Below are positions 31,759-40,658 of a stretch of 49,333 nt of DNA, one piece after another; the first letter of the stretch is position 1, and each line of letters opens with the position of its first letter. The position numbers and the translations under genes were made by a program. Below the pieces are notes generated by a model that was given only the letters and a program-made list of their open reading frames with translations, did no database searches and was not told the DNA's origin. Source of the DNA: Acidimicrobiia bacterium (lineage in GTDB: Bacteria; Actinomycetota; Acidimicrobiia; UBA2766). The stretch covers positions 1 through 49,333 of the forward strand of contig JADZDR010000023.1 of the NCBI GenBank assembly GCA_020850945.1, in the 5' to 3' direction.

Positions 31759-33965
31759 CGGCGGCGTCGGAACCAGCGACCCGTGGCGGTTTCGTCCGTC
31801 TCCTCCGTACCAGCCGTGCCTGCCTCACCCGTCTCTGCAGGAGTGATCGACTCTGCCTCGACCTCCACCTCCCCGCCCGACTCTGCATCCACCTCGTCCA
31901 CGAAATCGACCTCGACGCTTCCTCCCGGCACCTCGAGCCCGGGGTCTCCCGCGTCGCCCTCTCCCGAGTCGGTGTCGGGCAGGTCGTATTCGGCATCCGT
32001 CTCTGTCGCGTCCGACTCGGCGAGATCGATCTCGGGCCGAGGCGCGAACACGTCGAGGGCGGACAGGAGGGTCGTGAGTGCGGCTGAGGCCGACCGGGCG
32101 TACCGAGCCACGCGTTCCTCGAGGCGACGTCGCGGCACGTCCTCGCGCCGACCCTGCTCGGCCGCGGTCTCGATGTCGGCCTGTGCCCGCGCCAGCAAGG
32201 GCGCGAGGAGGTCGGCACGCGAGATCAGCTCCCGCGCCGGCGCGAAGAACGGTGCGACTGCATCGGGCTCGGCGCCCTCCCCTGTTCCGACGATCTCGGT
32301 CACGACGAACTCGCCGTCGGGCCGCGTGCGGAGTCCACCCGCGGCCGCCAGGAACGAGACGAGGTCCTCTGCCGCCGCCGGGTAACGGGCAGGCCGGGGC
32401 GGTGCAATGAGGGAAAGGGCCTCACGCAACTCGTCCGAGCGTGCCCGGGCTGTCGCGACAGCCGCCTCGAACGCATCGGTCTCCCGGATCGTCCGCCCCT
32501 TGGCGAGCTCCTGGTACGCCGAGCGAGTTGCCTCGACATCGGCTCGCACAGGTCGCAGGATCGCGTCGACGCGCTTCTCCTGCAGGGAACGGCCGGCAGC
32601 TATGAGATCGGCGACAGACATGCCCACCGCGTCGGCATCGTCCTCCATACGGCCGGCGAGCTCGTCGAGCTCACCGTTCGCGTACAGCCCGAGCCAGAGG
32701 CGGGGCACCGTCCCCGACGTGGCGCGGAGGAGGACCGCGCGGCGTGCCTGGGCGAGGGCCCCGTCGACGTCGCCGTCGACGAAGAGGAGGTCGAAGCGCA
32801 CGCAGAGCAGGTCCGGATCGTCGATCTCGTCGGCGGAGACATCGGGCAGGCCCAGCACCTCGTCGGCATCGTGTCCCCTGTCCGCGCCCTGCAGTGCACG
32901 GGCAAGACCAGGACGGAGCCCGGACGGGAGGCTACCCGCCTCCCACGCCGCCCAGCCCGCGTCGACATCCCCGGTGGCGATGCCGAGGAGACGGTCGATC
33001 TCGGTGAGCTCGTCTGCCCACACCATCGCGGGTGCCTCCAGTCGCGTCCGGACGGCACGGGCCCCGGCGATATCGCCCTCGTCGAGCTGTGCTCGTACCG
33101 CCCACGCCACGACGGCCGGGTGGTTCTTCATGCGGCGCAGGAGACGTCCGTAGAGGGGCCCCCGGCCGTCCGGCGCCTCACCCAGGCTCAAGGCCACGAA
33201 TGTGGCCGTACCGGTCGCATCAGAGGGGAGCCCGGCGGTCGTGCCCTCACGCAGGCCTGCCTGGGCAAGCGAGAGGGGATCTGTCGCCTCGGGCGGGGCA
33301 ACCCAGTCGGTCCGGGCGACGAGGTGCAGCACGGCAAGCCGGTCGGCGCAGACCGCGTCGGGTTCGAGAGCCGGCACCAGAGCCGCGTACCCCGTCGCCT
33401 TCGCCTTGGCCGTCTTCGCCCGCGTCGGTTTGCGTGCGGGCACCGCGGCTTGCGCAGTCGCACTGTCGGCGTCGACGAGGAGGGGTTCATCGGTGCGGTG
33501 CCTACGTTTGCGCGCAGCCGCCCTGCGTCCCGCGTTCTTCTGGAGGTCCCGGTCGGGAAGGGGGAGGCCGGCCGCGCTCACGGCGTCACGCACGGCCTTC
33601 ACATCGGGGTACGAGTGGACCACTGCGGACCAGGTGTGGGCACGCACCGTCTCCCCCAGCGACTCACAGGCGGCGTCGAGCGCGGCCAGGGCATCGGTGT
33701 TGTTGGGGTCGAGATGCATTGCCGCATAGGCCTGGACACGGGCATACCGGGCATCGTCCTCCAGAGTCACCCGCGACAACCAGGTGCGGACCTCGGACTC
33801 GTACCGGGGCGGGATGCGCGGCCCCGGCTTCGTATCCATGGCTGCCCGCAGGTCCGAGAGCCGACCCTCGTTCGCGGCAGCGACGAACGCGGCTGCGAGG
33901 TCGCCCGGGTCGAGGACGGGAGGGCCCTTGAGGCTCTCGAGCAGCGCGTCTGTGGTCGCAGTCAT
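31755..33965 (-). CDS. Large helical-repeat (TPR-like) protein with acidic tail
   Basis: 736 aa from ATG 33965. Mostly Ala/Leu/Asp/Arg helices in repeating 30-40-residue units (for example ARYARVQAYAAMHLDPNNTDALAALDAAC; the segment LLCVRFDLLFVDGDVDGALAQARRAVLLR), as in TPR or SEL1-type solenoids. A basic segment (about 150-190, NAGRRAAARKRRHRTDEP, then KPTRAKTAKAKA) splits the solenoid. The last 110 residues are strongly acidic and end in RWFRRRR. No signal peptide or membrane helix. It probably serves as a scaffold. The stop overlaps the acyltransferase start by four bases, and the Rieske gene is 47 bp upstream on the same strand. Specific partners are unknown; co-assembly with the coupled acyltransferase is inference. 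Confidence 0.7.
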   Translation of the reverse strand: MTATTDALLESLKGPPVLDPGDLAAAFVAAANEGRLSDLRAAMDTKPGPRIPPRYESEVRTWLSRVTLEDDARYARVQAYAAMHLDPNNTDALAALDAACESLGETVRAHTWSAVVHSYPDVKAVRDAVSAAGLPLPDRDLQKNAGRRAAARKRRHRTDEPLLVDADSATAQAAVPARKPTRAKTAKAKATGYAALVPALEPDAVCADRLAVLHLVARTDWVAPPEATDPLSLAQAGLREGTTAGLPSDATGTATFVALSLGEAPDGRGPLYGRLLRRMKNHPAVVAWAVRAQLDEGDIAGARAVRTRLEAPAMVWADELTEIDRLLGIATGDVDAGWAAWEAGSLPSGLRPGLARALQGADRGHDADEVLGLPDVSADEIDDPDLLCVRFDLLFVDGDVDGALAQARRAVLLRATSGTVPRLWLGLYANGELDELAGRMEDDADAVGMSVADLIAAGRSLQEKRVDAILRPVRADVEATRSAYQELAKGRTIRETDAFEAAVATARARSDELREALSLIAPPRPARYPAAAEDLVSFLAAAGGLRTRPDGEFVVTEIVGTGEGAEPDAVAPFFAPARELISRADLLAPLLARAQADIETAAEQGRREDVPRRRLEERVARYARSASAALTTLLSALDVFAPRPEIDLAESDATETDAEYDLPDTDSGEGDAGDPGLEVPGGSVEVDFVDEVDAESGGEVEVEAESITPAETGEAGTAGTEETDETATGRWFRRRR

Positions 33966-34012
33966 GAATCGCAGATTCCGGGGGAGTAGGGGTCCGAGTC
34001 CAGAATCCGAAT

Positions 34013-34384
34013 CTAGCCCGCACCCTCGGCACGGCTCCCAGGCGAGGAGCCCGGGAGGGCCGAGATCCACAAGCCGTCACCGTCGATCTCGACCCCGTAG
34101 ACCCGAACGCATTCGGGCCGGAAGGCCGCCTCGCCACTCACGAGATCGAATCGCCAGTGGTGGCCGGGGCAGACGACGGACGCGCAGCCTTCGCGAGTCA
34201 GGTAAACGTTGCCCTCCGAGAGCACGAAGCCCCGGTGTGGGCAGATGTCGCCGATCGCGTGGATCTCACCTGCCACGTTCCAGACCGCGACCGGCTGGCC
34301 GTCGACGACGGTACGGACCACTTCCCCCGGATCGGGGATGTCGATGCGAGTACGTGAGGTTGGCATGGGGGCAGATGAGAACAT
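34013..34384 (-). CDS. Rieske-type [2Fe-2S] ferredoxin-like protein
   Basis: 123 aa from ATG 34384 (ATG 34366 is also possible). The Rieske cluster motif is complete: CPHRGFVL (about 58-65) and CPGHHWRFDLVSGE (about 82-95), i.e. C-x-H and C-x2-H. No signal peptide or membrane anchor, so it is a soluble Rieske ferredoxin such as those serving aromatic-ring dioxygenases or assimilatory reductases. No oxygenase or reductase partner is adjacent; the neighbours on this strand are a helical-repeat protein, an acyltransferase and the RibBA-like pseudoenzyme. The GTP- or flavin-like fold downstream makes a redox complex conceivable but unproven. Confidence 0.85.
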   Translation of the reverse strand: MFSSAPMPTSRTRIDIPDPGEVVRTVVDGQPVAVWNVAGEIHAIGDICPHRGFVLSEGNVYLTREGCASVVCPGHHWRFDLVSGEAAFRPECVRVYGVEIDGDGLWISALPGSSPGSRAEGAG

Positions 34385-34390
34385 GCTGAG

Positions 34391-34410
34391 CCGGTGAGGG
34401 TTTCGACCGG
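34391..34410. promoter_or_regulatory. Inverted repeat between divergent Rieske and STAND genes
   Basis: CCGGT (34391-34395) and ACCGG (34406-34410) are reverse complements separated by 10 bp. They fill the 25-bp gap between the two divergent start codons, and no Shine-Dalgarno sequence is present for either gene. It could be a shared operator for leaderless divergent transcripts; a 5-bp match is short and may be chance. Confidence 0.3.
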
Positions 34411-36896
34411 TGCACACCGAATCCTACGAGGTGGTTGCGTCCCGGGTGGTCCGACGCGACGAGTGTTCGCTCCTCGACTCCCACTTCCGTGGGAGTTCGG
34501 TCGCGCGGGCCGTGCTCGTGGTCGGAGAGGAGGGTGTGGGCAAGAGCCACCTCGTCGATGCGTTCGTGACCGACCTCGAACTGGCTGGGGAAGCAATTGT
34601 CCTTCGGGCCGAGACCATGCCCGGGTCATCCCCTCAGCTCTTCGCCCCTCTCCTCGACCTCGTGCAGGACCACTGGGACAGGATCGAGGAATCGGGCGCC
34701 GGTGACGAGGCGGCTGCCCTCGCGTCGGCCGTGCGTGACGCGCGGAAGGCGCGCGAGATCCTCCGCCTGTTCGGGATCTTCGTCACCCGTCTGTGCGACG
34801 CCGAACCCGTCGTGCTCGTCGCCGACCATGTGACGGAGGCAAGCGAGGCGATCGTCGAGGCGTTCGTACATGCCCTGCGGCTCAACCAGGATCGTCCCCT
34901 CTACGTCGTGCTCACGAGCCGCCCCGGCGATCCGACGGCCAACAGATTCCTCGAGCAGACAGACGCCCTCGTCCTGCCTGTGGATCCACTCACACAAGAG
35001 GAATCCGAGGCCCTGGTGACCCAGGTCTTGGGGGAGTCGCACAACCTCGACCCGGAAGATGTGGAGGAGATCATCGTCCACGCGGGTGGAAACCCACGCT
35101 TCCTCGCCGAGCTCGCCACCGCACGCGCAGCAGGCCGCTCCGGCGGGGCGACGGTACGACTCCTGCTCACCGCCCGCCTCGACCGCCTCTCACCCCCTGC
35201 GCGGGAGATCCTCGAGATCGCGGCGCTGAGCGTCCGTCCCGTCAGCTTCCGGTTCTGCGCCCTCGCCGCCGGCCACGACCCGGAGGATCGGGGCCCCCTC
35301 CGCGAGATCGAGATGCCGGGGCTCGCGGACGAACGCGAGGGACGGATCGTGTTCCCGAACCCGGTCGTGCGCGACCTCGTCACAAGTGCGATGACGGCCG
35401 GTGCACGCCGCGACGTGCATCGCCGGATCGCGGGGCTCCTCCGCCTCCTCGGTGCCCGCGGAGACGAGGTCGCGCACCATGCCCTCGCCGGATCCACGGC
35501 GGGAGACGTTCACGCCCCACCGGCCATCTCGGCGGCTCTGGGTGCCGCCGACCAGCTCCTCGCACGTGGGTTCCCGGCGGCAGCGATCGACATCGCAGAC
35601 CGCGGTCTCGCCCTCGACCCCCTGCCCGCTGACGAGCAGCGCCTCCTCACAGTCAAGGGCGAGGCCCTCCTGTTCCTCGGAGACACGTCCGAGGCGTCAC
35701 GTGTCTTCGAGACGATTCTCGCTCAGGGCGGCGACGGCCACGCTCGCATCGGACTCGCCCGCGCGCTGCAGCGCAGCGGACGGCTCACACTCGCCCTCGG
35801 CATGTTCGAGGAGTGCACAGGACCCGAAGCCGATCATGGCCGGGCGGAGGTCCTCCTCGGACTCGGCCGCACCGGCGAGGCGTGGGAGCTGGTCGGTCGG
35901 GAGCTCGAGCGTGCCCGCTCCCTCGGGGATACGGCAACGCTTGCCTCGGCCCTCGGTGACGCCGCCCTCGTCCAAGCCGTACGCATGCGTCCCGACGCCG
36001 TCACCCTCGCCGAGGAAGCGGTCCGCGTGTGGGAGGAAGCCGGAGAGGACAGCGTCGACTGGCCTCCGCTGTTCGCGCTGGGTGTCGCGTGCGAGTCGGC
36101 CGACCTCTACGCCGCTTCCCTCACGGCCCTGCGCCGCCTCCGCAACTGGCTCGACTCGCGTGGACTCGTCGATGCAGTGCCCCGTGTCGTGCGCACGGAG
36201 ACGATCTCCGCCTTCCTCTCGCTCTCGTGGGGACGGATGGAGGAGGCGATCGCGGCCGCCACCGACGTGAGACGCAACCGACCGAACCACGAGATGGGCC
36301 CCATCAGGGCTTCGGCTGCCGCCCTCGCCGCCCTGCGGGGCGATGACAGGGCGTTCCAGAGCTCCGTCTCCCTGGCCCTCGAAGCACTCGAGGCACAGGG
36401 GACGCCGTTCGACCGTGCCCTGACCGAGTGGTGGCTCGCGATCGGTCGGTTCATGCGACTCGAGCTCGACGCCGGCCTCCATGCGTTCGAGCGCGCGGCG
36501 GCCGGTTTCCGGGGTATCGGCGCCGACGACTTCCTCGCTCGCACACTCCCCTCCCTCGCGACCGCTGCAACCGCCCTCGGCTTCGGCGCCCGCGCCGCCT
36601 CCCTCATCACCGAATACCGTGCTCTCGTCGAGGACAACACTCGACCCTCCGCCGCTGCGGACCTCGCCGTCCTCGAGGCTGTCGAGACGGACGACGCCAC
36701 AGAGCGCGTGTCTCGCCTCGTGACCGCCGCCCAGATCTACCGGGGCACGGAACACAAGTACGGCATGCTGCACACGGCGATGACGGCGGCGCTCATCGAC
36801 CGCGACCTCGTTCCGGCCGAGCTCATCGAGGACTGCCTCGCGCGCTGCTCCGTCCTCGGTATCGACAACGCCGTGTACAACCTGGCACGCGGTTGA
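34410..36896 (+). CDS. STAND-type ATPase with TPR-like C-terminus, no HTH
   Basis: 828 aa from GTG 34410. Residues about 15-330 are an AAA/STAND nucleotide-binding module: Walker A GEEGVGKS (39-46), a sensor-like YVVLTSRPGDP and a winged region with PLTQEESEALVTQVLGE and AGGNPRFLAELA, as in the large LAL/MalT-like regulators. The Walker B region reads VVLVADHVTEAS (about 133-144), whereas LAL proteins normally have LVIDDLHWAD, so the acidic pair is reduced. From about 360 to the end are TPR-like helices. The C-terminus ends ...SVLGIDNAVYNLARG with no LuxR HTH, so it is not a classical LAL transcription factor. It faces the Rieske operon with 25 bp between starts. Signal-sensing scaffold is a guess. 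Confidence 0.75.
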   Translation: MHTESYEVVASRVVRRDECSLLDSHFRGSSVARAVLVVGEEGVGKSHLVDAFVTDLELAGEAIVLRAETMPGSSPQLFAPLLDLVQDHWDRIEESGAGDEAAALASAVRDARKAREILRLFGIFVTRLCDAEPVVLVADHVTEASEAIVEAFVHALRLNQDRPLYVVLTSRPGDPTANRFLEQTDALVLPVDPLTQEESEALVTQVLGESHNLDPEDVEEIIVHAGGNPRFLAELATARAAGRSGGATVRLLLTARLDRLSPPAREILEIAALSVRPVSFRFCALAAGHDPEDRGPLREIEMPGLADEREGRIVFPNPVVRDLVTSAMTAGARRDVHRRIAGLLRLLGARGDEVAHHALAGSTAGDVHAPPAISAALGAADQLLARGFPAAAIDIADRGLALDPLPADEQRLLTVKGEALLFLGDTSEASRVFETILAQGGDGHARIGLARALQRSGRLTLALGMFEECTGPEADHGRAEVLLGLGRTGEAWELVGRELERARSLGDTATLASALGDAALVQAVRMRPDAVTLAEEAVRVWEEAGEDSVDWPPLFALGVACESADLYAASLTALRRLRNWLDSRGLVDAVPRVVRTETISAFLSLSWGRMEEAIAAATDVRRNRPNHEMGPIRASAAALAALRGDDRAFQSSVSLALEALEAQGTPFDRALTEWWLAIGRFMRLELDAGLHAFERAAAGFRGIGADDFLARTLPSLATAATALGFGARAASLITEYRALVEDNTRPSAAADLAVLEAVETDDATERVSRLVTAAQIYRGTEHKYGMLHTAMTAALIDRDLVPAELIEDCLARCSVLGIDNAVYNLARG

Positions 36897-36908
36897 GCCC
36901 CGGGGCCG

Positions 36909-38141
36909 TCAGGAGTCCGTTTCGACGTAGAAGCCACGCGCTTCGAGCTCGGAGATCACCTCGACGCTGTGGGTGGGGTTGCGTGTCTCCACGTGCACGG
37001 CGACTTCGACGTGGTCGACGGGAACACCCGGTGCCGCCCGGTGGTGGTCGACGGTCAGGACGTTGAGTCCCATGTCGGCGATCGCGCCCGTGAGACCGGC
37101 GAGAGCTCCCGGCCGATCCGGGAGGACGCAGTGAAGGCGGAGGTGACGGCCCGCCGCGGCCAGGCCGTGGTCGATGAGCTTCGTGAGGATCTGCGGATCC
37201 ACGTTGCCTCCGGAGAGGACGACGGCCACCGGGTTCTCGTCGGGGACGAGACCCTCGGCCACCGCGGCCACGCCCACGGCACCGGCGGGCTCCACCACCG
37301 TCTTGGCCCGTTCGAGGAGTGCGAGCACCGACCGCGCGATCGCATCGTCGTTCACCGTCACGACCCGCACACCGCACGTCCGCACCATGTCGAATGTGAG
37401 TTGGGACGGACTCTTCAGCGCGAGGCCGTCGGCGATCGTGGCGGCTCTCGGCAACGCGACGACGCGGCCTGCACGCAAAGAGGCGGCCATGGCCGCGGCC
37501 CCTTCGGCTTCGACGCCCACGACCTCGATCTCGGGGCGTTCCCGTGCGAGGGCGATCGCGATGCCTGACACGAGGCCTCCACCGCCGACGGGAACGAGGA
37601 CGGTCCGGATCCCGGTGGGAAGCTGTCCGGCGAGCTCGAGGCCGATTGTCCCCTGCCCCGCCACGACCATGGGGTCGTCGAAGGGCGCCACGTACACCCA
37701 CCCTGCCGCGTCCGCCTCCGCCTTCGCCTCGACGATGCACGAGTCCACGTCTCCACCGTGGAGAACGATCTCGGCTCCGTATCCCCGTGTCGCCTCGATC
37801 TTGGGGAGGGCGGCGTCCTCGGGCATCCAGACCCGCGCCCGCACACCGTGCACGGCGGCGGCAAACGCCACGCCTTGAGCGTGGTTGCCGGCCGAGGCCG
37901 CGACGACGGTGGTGCCGGCAGGCACTGTGCGAAGCCGGTTGAGGGCGCCTCGGACCTTGAACGAGCCGGTGCGTTGCCGGTTCTCGCCCTTGAGGAGGAC
38001 TTCGGCCCCCGCCCACACGTCGAGTCCCTCGAAGGATTCGAGTGGCGTGTGCCGCAAGTAGGGCTCGATGGCCTCCCGCGCGGCCGGGATCGCGTCTCCG
38101 ACTTCGAGGCACACGTCAGGGGTCGGAGGGCCTGTTTCCAC
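36909..38141 (-). CDS. ilvA: Threonine ammonia-lyase with C-terminal ACT domain
   Basis: 410 aa PLP enzyme that deaminates L-threonine to 2-oxobutanoate (isoleucine precursor or catabolic). PLP Lys62 lies in RTGSFKVRGA, the Gly loop in PVGGGGLVSGIAIA, with SAGNHAQGVAFAA. A single ACT domain (about 330-410, LRLHCVLPDRPGALAGLTG) replaces the two of classical IlvA, as in TdcB/IlvA hybrid types common in actinobacteria. GTG 38141 is taken as start because upstream ATGs (38165, 38174) abut or overlap the proS start on the other strand; ATG 38165 cannot be ruled out. Convergent with the STAND gene. Confidence 0.88.
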   Translation of the reverse strand: METGPPTPDVCLEVGDAIPAAREAIEPYLRHTPLESFEGLDVWAGAEVLLKGENRQRTGSFKVRGALNRLRTVPAGTTVVAASAGNHAQGVAFAAAVHGVRARVWMPEDAALPKIEATRGYGAEIVLHGGDVDSCIVEAKAEADAAGWVYVAPFDDPMVVAGQGTIGLELAGQLPTGIRTVLVPVGGGGLVSGIAIALARERPEIEVVGVEAEGAAAMAASLRAGRVVALPRAATIADGLALKSPSQLTFDMVRTCGVRVVTVNDDAIARSVLALLERAKTVVEPAGAVGVAAVAEGLVPDENPVAVVLSGGNVDPQILTKLIDHGLAAAGRHLRLHCVLPDRPGALAGLTGAIADMGLNVLTVDHHRAAPGVPVDHVEVAVHVETRNPTHSVEVISELEARGFYVETDS

Positions 38142-38172
38142 ACCACAGTATGTCCCCCGTACCATCTGCGCC

Positions 38173-39576
38173 ATGGCCAAGTCGGTTCTCACACCGCAAG
38201 CGGAGGATTTCCCCCGCTGGTACCAGGAGTTGATCCAGAAGGCCGAGCTGGCCGAGAACGGCCCCGTGCGCGGCACGATGACGATCCGGCCGTGGGGATA
38301 CGCGATCTGGGAGATCATCCAGCGTGAGCTCGACGACCGCATCCGGGCCACCGGCCACAAGAACGCCTACTTCCCCCTCTTCATCCCGATGTCGTTCCTC
38401 GAACGGGAAGCCGACCACGTCGAGGGATTCAGCCCCGAGCTCGCCGTCGTTACGCACGGCGGTGGCTCCGAGCTGGGCGAGCCCGTCGCCGTGCGTCCCA
38501 CGTCGGAAACCGTCATCGGGGATGCGATGTCACGATGGATCCAGAGCCACCGTGATCTCCCCCTCCTGCTCAACCAGTGGGCGAACGTCGTGCGCTGGGA
38601 GCTGAGGCCGCGACTCTTCCTCCGCACGAGCGAGTTCCTCTGGCAGGAGGGCCACACGGCGCACGCTTCGTGGGACGAGGCGCAGGAGGAGACGCTGCGC
38701 ATGCACGAGGTGTACGCGGATCTCATGGAGTCCGTCCTCGCGATTCGCCCCGTCCTCGGGCGCAAGACCGACACGGAGCGCTTTGCCGGGGCGGAGGCCA
38801 CCTACACGCTCGAGGCGCTGATGCGCGATGGCAAGGCGCTCCAGATGGGCACGAGCCACAACCTGGGACAGAACTTCGCGCGTGCGTTCGACATCGGCTA
38901 CTCGACGGAATCCGGTGACCGTGAGCTCTGTTGGATGACCTCGTGGGGTGTCTCCACGCGGGTGGTCGGAGCCCTGATCATGGTCCACGGCGACGACAGC
39001 GGGCTGCGGCTGCCTCCGTCCCTGGCACCTGCCCAGGTCGTGGTCCTCGCCGTGCGGGAGACGACTGCAGATGCCTGCACGCAGCTTGCCGACTCACTGC
39101 GCGGACTCGGGGTCCGGGTCGAGACGGACCTCGACACCCACACCGGATTCGGCCGCCGCGTCACGGATTGGGAGATCAAGGGTGTTCCGGTGCGGGTCGA
39201 GATCGGGCCGCGGGACCTCGAGGACGGCGTGGTCACGTGTGTACGGCGCGACTCGGGCACGAAGGAGCGCATCGGTCTCGACGGGGCGAGTGGGGCGATC
39301 GCCGCCCTCCTGCCCGACATCCAACGCTCGATGTTGGAGGATGCGGCCTCGCGCCAGACGGAGATGACCCGCGACGTGACCGGTATCGAGGAGATCCTCG
39401 CGTCCGAGGCGAGCGGCTTCTGCCGCCTCACGTGGGCGGACCTCGGCGCGGAGGGAGAACGTCGCCTCAATGCCGACGGCTGGTCCGTGCGCTGCCTCGC
39501 AGGAGCCGACGGCGAGGTGCCCGCCACGCCCGCCGCCGTCGAATCGTCCGTCGCCTACGTCGCCCGCGCCTACTGA
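38173..39576 (+). CDS. proS: Prolyl-tRNA synthetase, archaeal/eukaryotic (ProS3) type
   Basis: 467 aa class II synthetase, charging tRNA-Pro. Motif 1 region GYAIWEIIQRELDDRI, motif 2 LRPRLFLRTSEFLWQEGHTAH and motif 3 HGDDSGLRLPPSLAPAQ (R within the final motif) are clear, as is VRPTSETVIG. It lacks the bacterial editing insertion (INS domain) and ends with the aromatic C-terminal YVARAY found in the short archaeal/eukaryotic type, about 100 residues shorter than bacterial ProRS. ATG 38173 is the start. Divergent from ilvA with 31 bp between starts. Confidence 0.92.
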   Translation: MAKSVLTPQAEDFPRWYQELIQKAELAENGPVRGTMTIRPWGYAIWEIIQRELDDRIRATGHKNAYFPLFIPMSFLEREADHVEGFSPELAVVTHGGGSELGEPVAVRPTSETVIGDAMSRWIQSHRDLPLLLNQWANVVRWELRPRLFLRTSEFLWQEGHTAHASWDEAQEETLRMHEVYADLMESVLAIRPVLGRKTDTERFAGAEATYTLEALMRDGKALQMGTSHNLGQNFARAFDIGYSTESGDRELCWMTSWGVSTRVVGALIMVHGDDSGLRLPPSLAPAQVVVLAVRETTADACTQLADSLRGLGVRVETDLDTHTGFGRRVTDWEIKGVPVRVEIGPRDLEDGVVTCVRRDSGTKERIGLDGASGAIAALLPDIQRSMLEDAASRQTEMTRDVTGIEEILASEASGFCRLTWADLGAEGERRLNADGWSVRCLAGADGEVPATPAAVESSVAYVARAY

Positions 39577-39598
39577 TGCGGCATGCCAGACTGCACCG

Positions 39599-40102
39599 AT
39601 GCGCGTCGACCGTTCCTTCGCCTTCGCCGACCTGTGCGGGTTCACGAACTTCACCGCTGAGAACGGCGACGACGCCGCCCTCGACGTTCTCGCCGAGTTC
39701 AGGCACCACACGCGGGATGTGGCGACCGAGTGGGCCGTGCACATCGACAAGTGGCTCGGAGACGGCGCCATGCTCGTCACAGACACCCCCGCCCCGCTCC
39801 TTGCAGCGGTCGTCGAGCTCTCGTCGCATTTCCCGTCGGCGCAGTGCCCACTCGCCCTCCGCATCGGGGCCGCCCACGGATCCGTCCTCCTCTTCGAAGG
39901 AGACGACTACACAGGCGGAGTCGTGAACGCCGCCGCCCGACTCTCCGACATGGCCGAGCCTGGATCGATCCTCGTCCCGGCCGCGATGGCCGAGTTCGCG
40001 CCGCCGACCGCAGCGACCATCCCGCTGGGGGACCGCCAGATCCGCGGTCTACCCCACGCCCAGTCGCTCGTCGTGCTGCGACCCGTCAGGAACGAGACGT
40101 GA
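39599..40102 (+). CDS. Stand-alone class III adenylate/guanylate cyclase domain
   Basis: 167 aa, essentially the catalytic domain alone. Metal-binding Asp11 (FADLCGFTNF) and Asp55 (KWLGDGAML) are both present, with the adenine-selecting Lys51 and the transition-state Asn110/Arg114 in VVNAAARLSD. The set looks complete, so activity is plausible; class III cyclases dimerise to make two active sites. It has no signal, membrane or regulatory domain of its own. It starts 22 bp after proS. The product is inferred to be cAMP from the Lys; no cAMP-binding gene is in view. Confidence 0.8.
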   Translation: MRVDRSFAFADLCGFTNFTAENGDDAALDVLAEFRHHTRDVATEWAVHIDKWLGDGAMLVTDTPAPLLAAVVELSSHFPSAQCPLALRIGAAHGSVLLFEGDDYTGGVVNAAARLSDMAEPGSILVPAAMAEFAPPTAATIPLGDRQIRGLPHAQSLVVLRPVRNET

Positions 40103-40108
40103 GCAGCC

Positions 40109-40585
40109 TCATGTGGCAAGGAAGAGCCTGATCCCGAGCCACATCGCGAGGAGCGAGAGGAGAAGTCCGGCGGCGGCTGAGATCCCGGAGAGGGTGCGGA
40201 GCCGCCGCACGTGCGGCGGGGTCTCTGCCTGTGTCACGGCCGGTTCCTGCCTGAGCTGCGGCCCTATCCAGTATGCGTGGGCGGCCACGGCGAGGGCGGC
40301 GAGCACGATCACAGTCAGCTTCTCGAAGAGGATGCGCGCCCACGTGCCGGTCTGGGTCGGCTGGAGCAGGATGAGCCAGATGCCGCTGAAGAGCGCACCC
40401 ACGAGCGCGGACCATGCCACGGCTTGGAACCGGCGTGTGACCGCCGTGAGCACCCGCCGCGCGCCGGCCGGGTCGGGGTCACTGCGCCGGATCGTGGGGA
40501 CGAGGAACGCGACCACGACCTGTCCTCCGACCCAGATCGAGACGAAGATGAGGTGCACCCAGAGCGCGAGGCTCGTTTCCGACAT
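40109..40585 (-). CDS. CopD-like four-helix membrane protein
   Basis: 158 aa from ATG 40585. Four transmembrane segments; the first contains LWVHLIFVSIWVGGQVVV, where the conserved His of CopD-like (copper resistance D) domains stands. The others are FQAVAWSALVGALFSGIWLILL, LTVIVLAALAVAAHAYWIG and ISAAAGLLLSLLAMWLGIRLF. A second conserved His appears in AAHAYW. This is the domain size and His pattern of stand-alone CopD/DUF2269-like proteins of unknown function. Copper or heme binding is possible but not shown. Six bases from the cyclase stop (convergent). Confidence 0.65.
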   Translation of the reverse strand: MSETSLALWVHLIFVSIWVGGQVVVAFLVPTIRRSDPDPAGARRVLTAVTRRFQAVAWSALVGALFSGIWLILLQPTQTGTWARILFEKLTVIVLAALAVAAHAYWIGPQLRQEPAVTQAETPPHVRRLRTLSGISAAAGLLLSLLAMWLGIRLFLAT

Positions 40586-40658
40586 CGCCCGATGGTGGAC
40601 CGTCGTGCCCGGACACTTCAAGACCGCATGCAACCCCGCCGGCTCGTAAGCTGTGGGC

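Noticed and set aside
36909-38360. Longer threonine ammonia-lyase starting at 38360
   Set aside because: The first 73 codons would lie in antisense to proS and carry no family similarity.
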